Positions 61,243 to 64,000 of a stretch of DNA of 64,000 nucleotides are shown piece after piece. The translations under genes and the position numbers were made by a program. The DNA lies in NCBI GenBank assembly GCA_033297075.1, contig MU858127.1:62001-126000 (forward strand). Direction: 5' to 3'. Positions within the stretch are counted from its first letter, which is position 1. Each line of letters begins with the position of its first letter. This DNA comes from Rhypophila decipiens (taxonomy: Eukaryota; Ascomycota; Sordariomycetes; Sordariales; Naviculisporaceae). The notes beneath the pieces are model-generated. The model had not been told where the DNA came from. It searched no databases and saw only the letters and a list, made by a program, of their open reading frames with translations.

Positions 61243-62182
61243 TGTCAATACTCAGTCACCCAAACTCTCAGTGTCATGCTTGAATTGACGAAGCCCTTTT
61301 CTCTCGGATCTGGGTTGTCGAGTTGGAGTCGACGACGATGGAGAGAGGACCGGCTCAATGCTGGTCACTCTGGAAACCAGATGTCAGCACAAGTCTGGGT
61401 TTCGCACTCCAGATGATCGAACCTAGTGGTCACTTACCAAGAAGCACGAATGATTTGACACCTTCAATCAGTGATCAAGACGCCGGAGTCAAGACGCTGG
61501 AGGTGCAGAAACAACCGAGGTTTGAATATTGTTGTCGGCACAGCCTTCCTGAGACAGCTTGAGGTCTTGTCAAGCCTCTGTTAGTGATGGTGAGCTGTGA
61601 ATGTGATTTGAAAAGGTATTGGGTTTCGGATTTCGGATTTCGAATTGTGCGAGGAGTGAAAGAGGGTTGCGGAACTGTGGGAAATTTTGATTCGGGAAAA
61701 GAGATTTATAGTGCCCTGGGCCCCTGCCGCCTGCCCTGCTGCCTGCCTGTCTGCGGTCAGAAGGAGCTCCAGCTATACCGGTAGGTGTCTGCTGGATTCA
61801 AAGGGCCGGTGTGTCACTTTACGCTCCGATTGGCCCGTCTGTGGCCGACTTTTGAAAAAGATGGTTCCAGCAGCTGGTACTTGGTCGAGCGCGGGTAGCC
61901 TTGTCTTTTCTTACTTCTCACCTGCAGAATGCTTTGAGAGTAAAGGTGCGTCGTAATCAAATCCAAGCAAACAGGGCGCAATGCTATGAATCAAAGAGTT
62001 CCGAGTTCAATGACTTGTTGGAGCACTCTCAGGGCGTTACACGCCGGTACAGGAGACGGGAAGTGGTCCGGAGGAGGTGTGGTTCAACAATTACGACGTT
62101 TGGGGCGAGTCGGATGTCAATATCATTGTTTTCAAAACTAGTCTAGGGAGAAATGAATTCTCGCCATGCCAAGAAACCCTCA
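61243..62182. other. upstream region and 5'UTR intron of the tentative gene
   Basis: It contains the probable 5'UTR intron 61370-61437 (minus) and a ten-codon upstream frame starting near 61280. The rest to the GMC gene shows nothing specific. Confidence 0.4.
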
Positions 62183-64000
62183 TCAATTCCCAATCCCATA
62201 CTCCCGACGAATAAGATCCGCGGCTCGCTCCGCAACCGCATACACCGTCGTCTGCGTATTACCCCGAGTAGCCAGCGGGATAATACTAGAATCGACGATG
62301 CGAAGCCCTTGCAAGCCATGCACATGCAGCCGAGCATCCACCACACCGCCCCGCTCAAACGGCAGCATTGCACAAGTGCTCGTGGGATGCCAGCAGCTGA
62401 GCGCCGACAGCCTCGCCCACCTCTTTGCCACATCTAGATCGCTGAGATCGGCCGGAGCCCCAGCGTTCCGCCGTCCGCCTCGCTTGATGAGCTTGCTCAG
62501 GGGTCCGGCGCGCACAATAGTCTCGGCGTATCTTAGGAGGCGGGCCTGAACCTCGAGATCCAGAGGGTGTTCCAGGTATCGCGGATCAATCGTCGGCTTG
62601 TCCGCTGGGTTGGAGGATGTGATATGCGCGCTGCCGCGGGAGAGAGGAAACAGCAATGCAGCACATATCGTGACGAAGTTGGCAGAAGATGCTTCCTTTA
62701 CAATGACGTCGGCTCCCACACTGGCAGGATTGACATTGGAGCATGCCGCATACATGAACATGTTTCCTGCCCCCTCGGCGGGGTCTGCGAGAAGCGACTG
62801 GACAAACGAGGTGTGATACGGCGTAAAGCCACCGGCGATGGGGCTAGAGCCCGAAGCAGTTGTCTGCTTCACGACCTGGTCAAGCGTCGACTTCCCGTCG
62901 GGTCCGACAAAGTCGGGGACCGGAAGGAGCGAGCCCGTGAAGTTGCCCACAGCAAACGGACCGGACTTGTTGGTCATGTATTCCTGCATGGCCGCGCCAA
63001 CAGCCTCGGGATCCTGGCGAGCCAGAGCATCCATGGTCTTTACGCCTTCCCCAACCTCAAAGCTTACGCTAGAGACGGGATGATCTTGGAGGTTTTCGCC
63101 CACGTTGGGGTTTTCCATGACGACTTGGATGTTGAGCTTCTCGAGAAGCTCTCGGTTTCCGATGCCAGAGAGCTCTAGCAGTTTCGGTGACCCGAAGACG
63201 CCAGCAGCTAAAATCACCTCTTTCTTGGCATTGTGAGTGACGGCTGCATGGTCCTTTTGAATCTGGACCCCGACGGCCTTTGGAACCTTCTCAGTGGTGT
63301 CGAAGATGATCTTCTCGGCAAGAGCGCCTGTTAGTACGTCGAGGTTGGGGCGGGACTTGTTTGGCTCCAAGTATGCCGTCGCCGCATCACTGCGTGTGCG
63401 TGATACGGGATCCACGCTCAATGCGTTGATATAGCCACCAGTGAACTTGCCGCTGAAGGGATCTCCATCGGCAGGGAAGCCGAGGGACCCTAGAGTGTCA
63501 ACCCAGGCGGACGGAAGAGGATCACTCGATTCTTCCGGGAAGGATGCTTGGACTGGTCCGTCGCAGCCGCGGCAGGCTTCGTCCATGTAAGAAAGGCGTA
63601 GGTGATGGGCGGCGTCGCTCGATGGCGGTGCCAGGGTATGGAATTTCTTGTAGTAAGGACCCAGAGTCTCCCAATCCCAGCCCGGGTTGCCGAACCCGGC
63701 CCATGCGTCGACAGCCGCTTTTGAGTTGGCCACAAAGGCCAGGCCATTGATGGCACTGGAGCCGCCAATGAGTTTGCCCTGAGACAGGGGTATGATTTTG
63801 CCGTCAAGGCCTTTCTTGGTGGTTGTCAGTGGCTGTTGATAACAGAGGACTCAGGAGTCGATCAGTTCATACCTGCGGAACAGTCTTGTAAGCCCAGTCA
63901 AAGTCAGGTGACCCCAGAACAGAAAGCCAAAAGCCCGGCGTGCGAATGCGCGGGTCGTTCGTGTGCTCGGTTCCGGCCTCGACAACGAGAACCGAAGTGT
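62183..64000 (-). CDS. GMC-family FAD oxidoreductase, 5' part outside the window
   Basis: Exon 63814-62183 plus the partial exon 64000-63873 give about 585 visible residues; the start and the FAD-binding GxGxxG lie beyond the right edge. Visible GMC hallmarks are LVVEAGTEH, GKLIGGSSAINGLAFV (signature 1 region), VILAAGVFGSPKLLELSGIG (signature 2), and the active-site pair around SCWHPTSTCAM (His) and ATRGNTQTTVYAVAERAADLI (Asn). Members oxidise alcohols or sugars with FAD, giving H2O2 or passing electrons to quinones. A 58-nt intron (63872-63815) with a CTGAC branch is preferred over a 40-nt version. Without the N-terminus, secretion and exact substrate class cannot be judged. Confidence 0.93.

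Overview
The window is nuclear DNA of a filamentous ascomycete, most likely a Sordariomycete. The evidence is short (about 50-220 nt) GT-AG introns with CTRAC-type branch sites, one intron or none in most genes, C-rich third codon positions, and fungus-specific families: an HsbA-type wall protein, a fungal ascorbate-oxidase-type multicopper oxidase, a VWA-Vint protein and a Neurospora-type 7-Cys copper metallothionein. Coding sequence fills less than half of the window. There is no transposon, CRISPR array or bacterial-type operon.

Layout. Positions 1-7340 are gene-poor with a few coding-like remnants, ending in an unusually long AUG-free leader for a 14-TM MFS exporter (7341-9347). A six-Cys small secreted protein (10510-10968) follows, then an intergenic block with a perfect 28-bp palindrome and five copies of a short dispersed motif, then a U6 snRNA gene (12616-12715, minus). 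Next come a two-exon hypothetical protein (13275-13955) and a small single-pass membrane protein (14495-15279). DAHP synthase, the entry enzyme of the shikimate pathway, lies at 17615-19027 (minus); its stop codon is followed by a 94-codon in-frame open extension. After a 4-kb gap comes a hypothetical protein (23051-24116).

25589-34234 is a dense housekeeping stretch: a Cox14-type cytochrome oxidase assembly protein diverging from mitochondrial ribosomal protein mL50, a RAP1GDS1/SmgGDS-like armadillo protein with a GC-AG intron, and ribosomal protein eL13, whose first coding exon is only the ATG. 35153-49309 holds a VWA-Vwaint-Vint (intein-like Hint) protein, a 33-residue Cys-rich microprotein, an HsbA-type secreted protein, a basic hypothetical protein, a 26-residue copper metallothionein and a large DUF3818-like protein. 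50136-50234 is an assembly scar (G homopolymer plus 10 N) flanked by a duplicated 95-bp sequence. 51429-64000 holds the secreted multicopper oxidase, a coiled-coil protein, a 3-ketoacyl-CoA thiolase, a tentative minus-strand gene whose intron is made of direct repeats, and a GMC oxidoreductase running off the right edge.

The genes do not form one pathway or an obvious secondary-metabolite cluster. Two loose themes are visible. One is mitochondrial biogenesis and translation (Cox14-like, mL50, eL13). The other is secreted or metal-handling functions (metallothionein, multicopper oxidase, HsbA, small secreted protein). Several of the most informative items (U6, metallothionein, microprotein) are too short or too intron-split for ordinary ORF calling.
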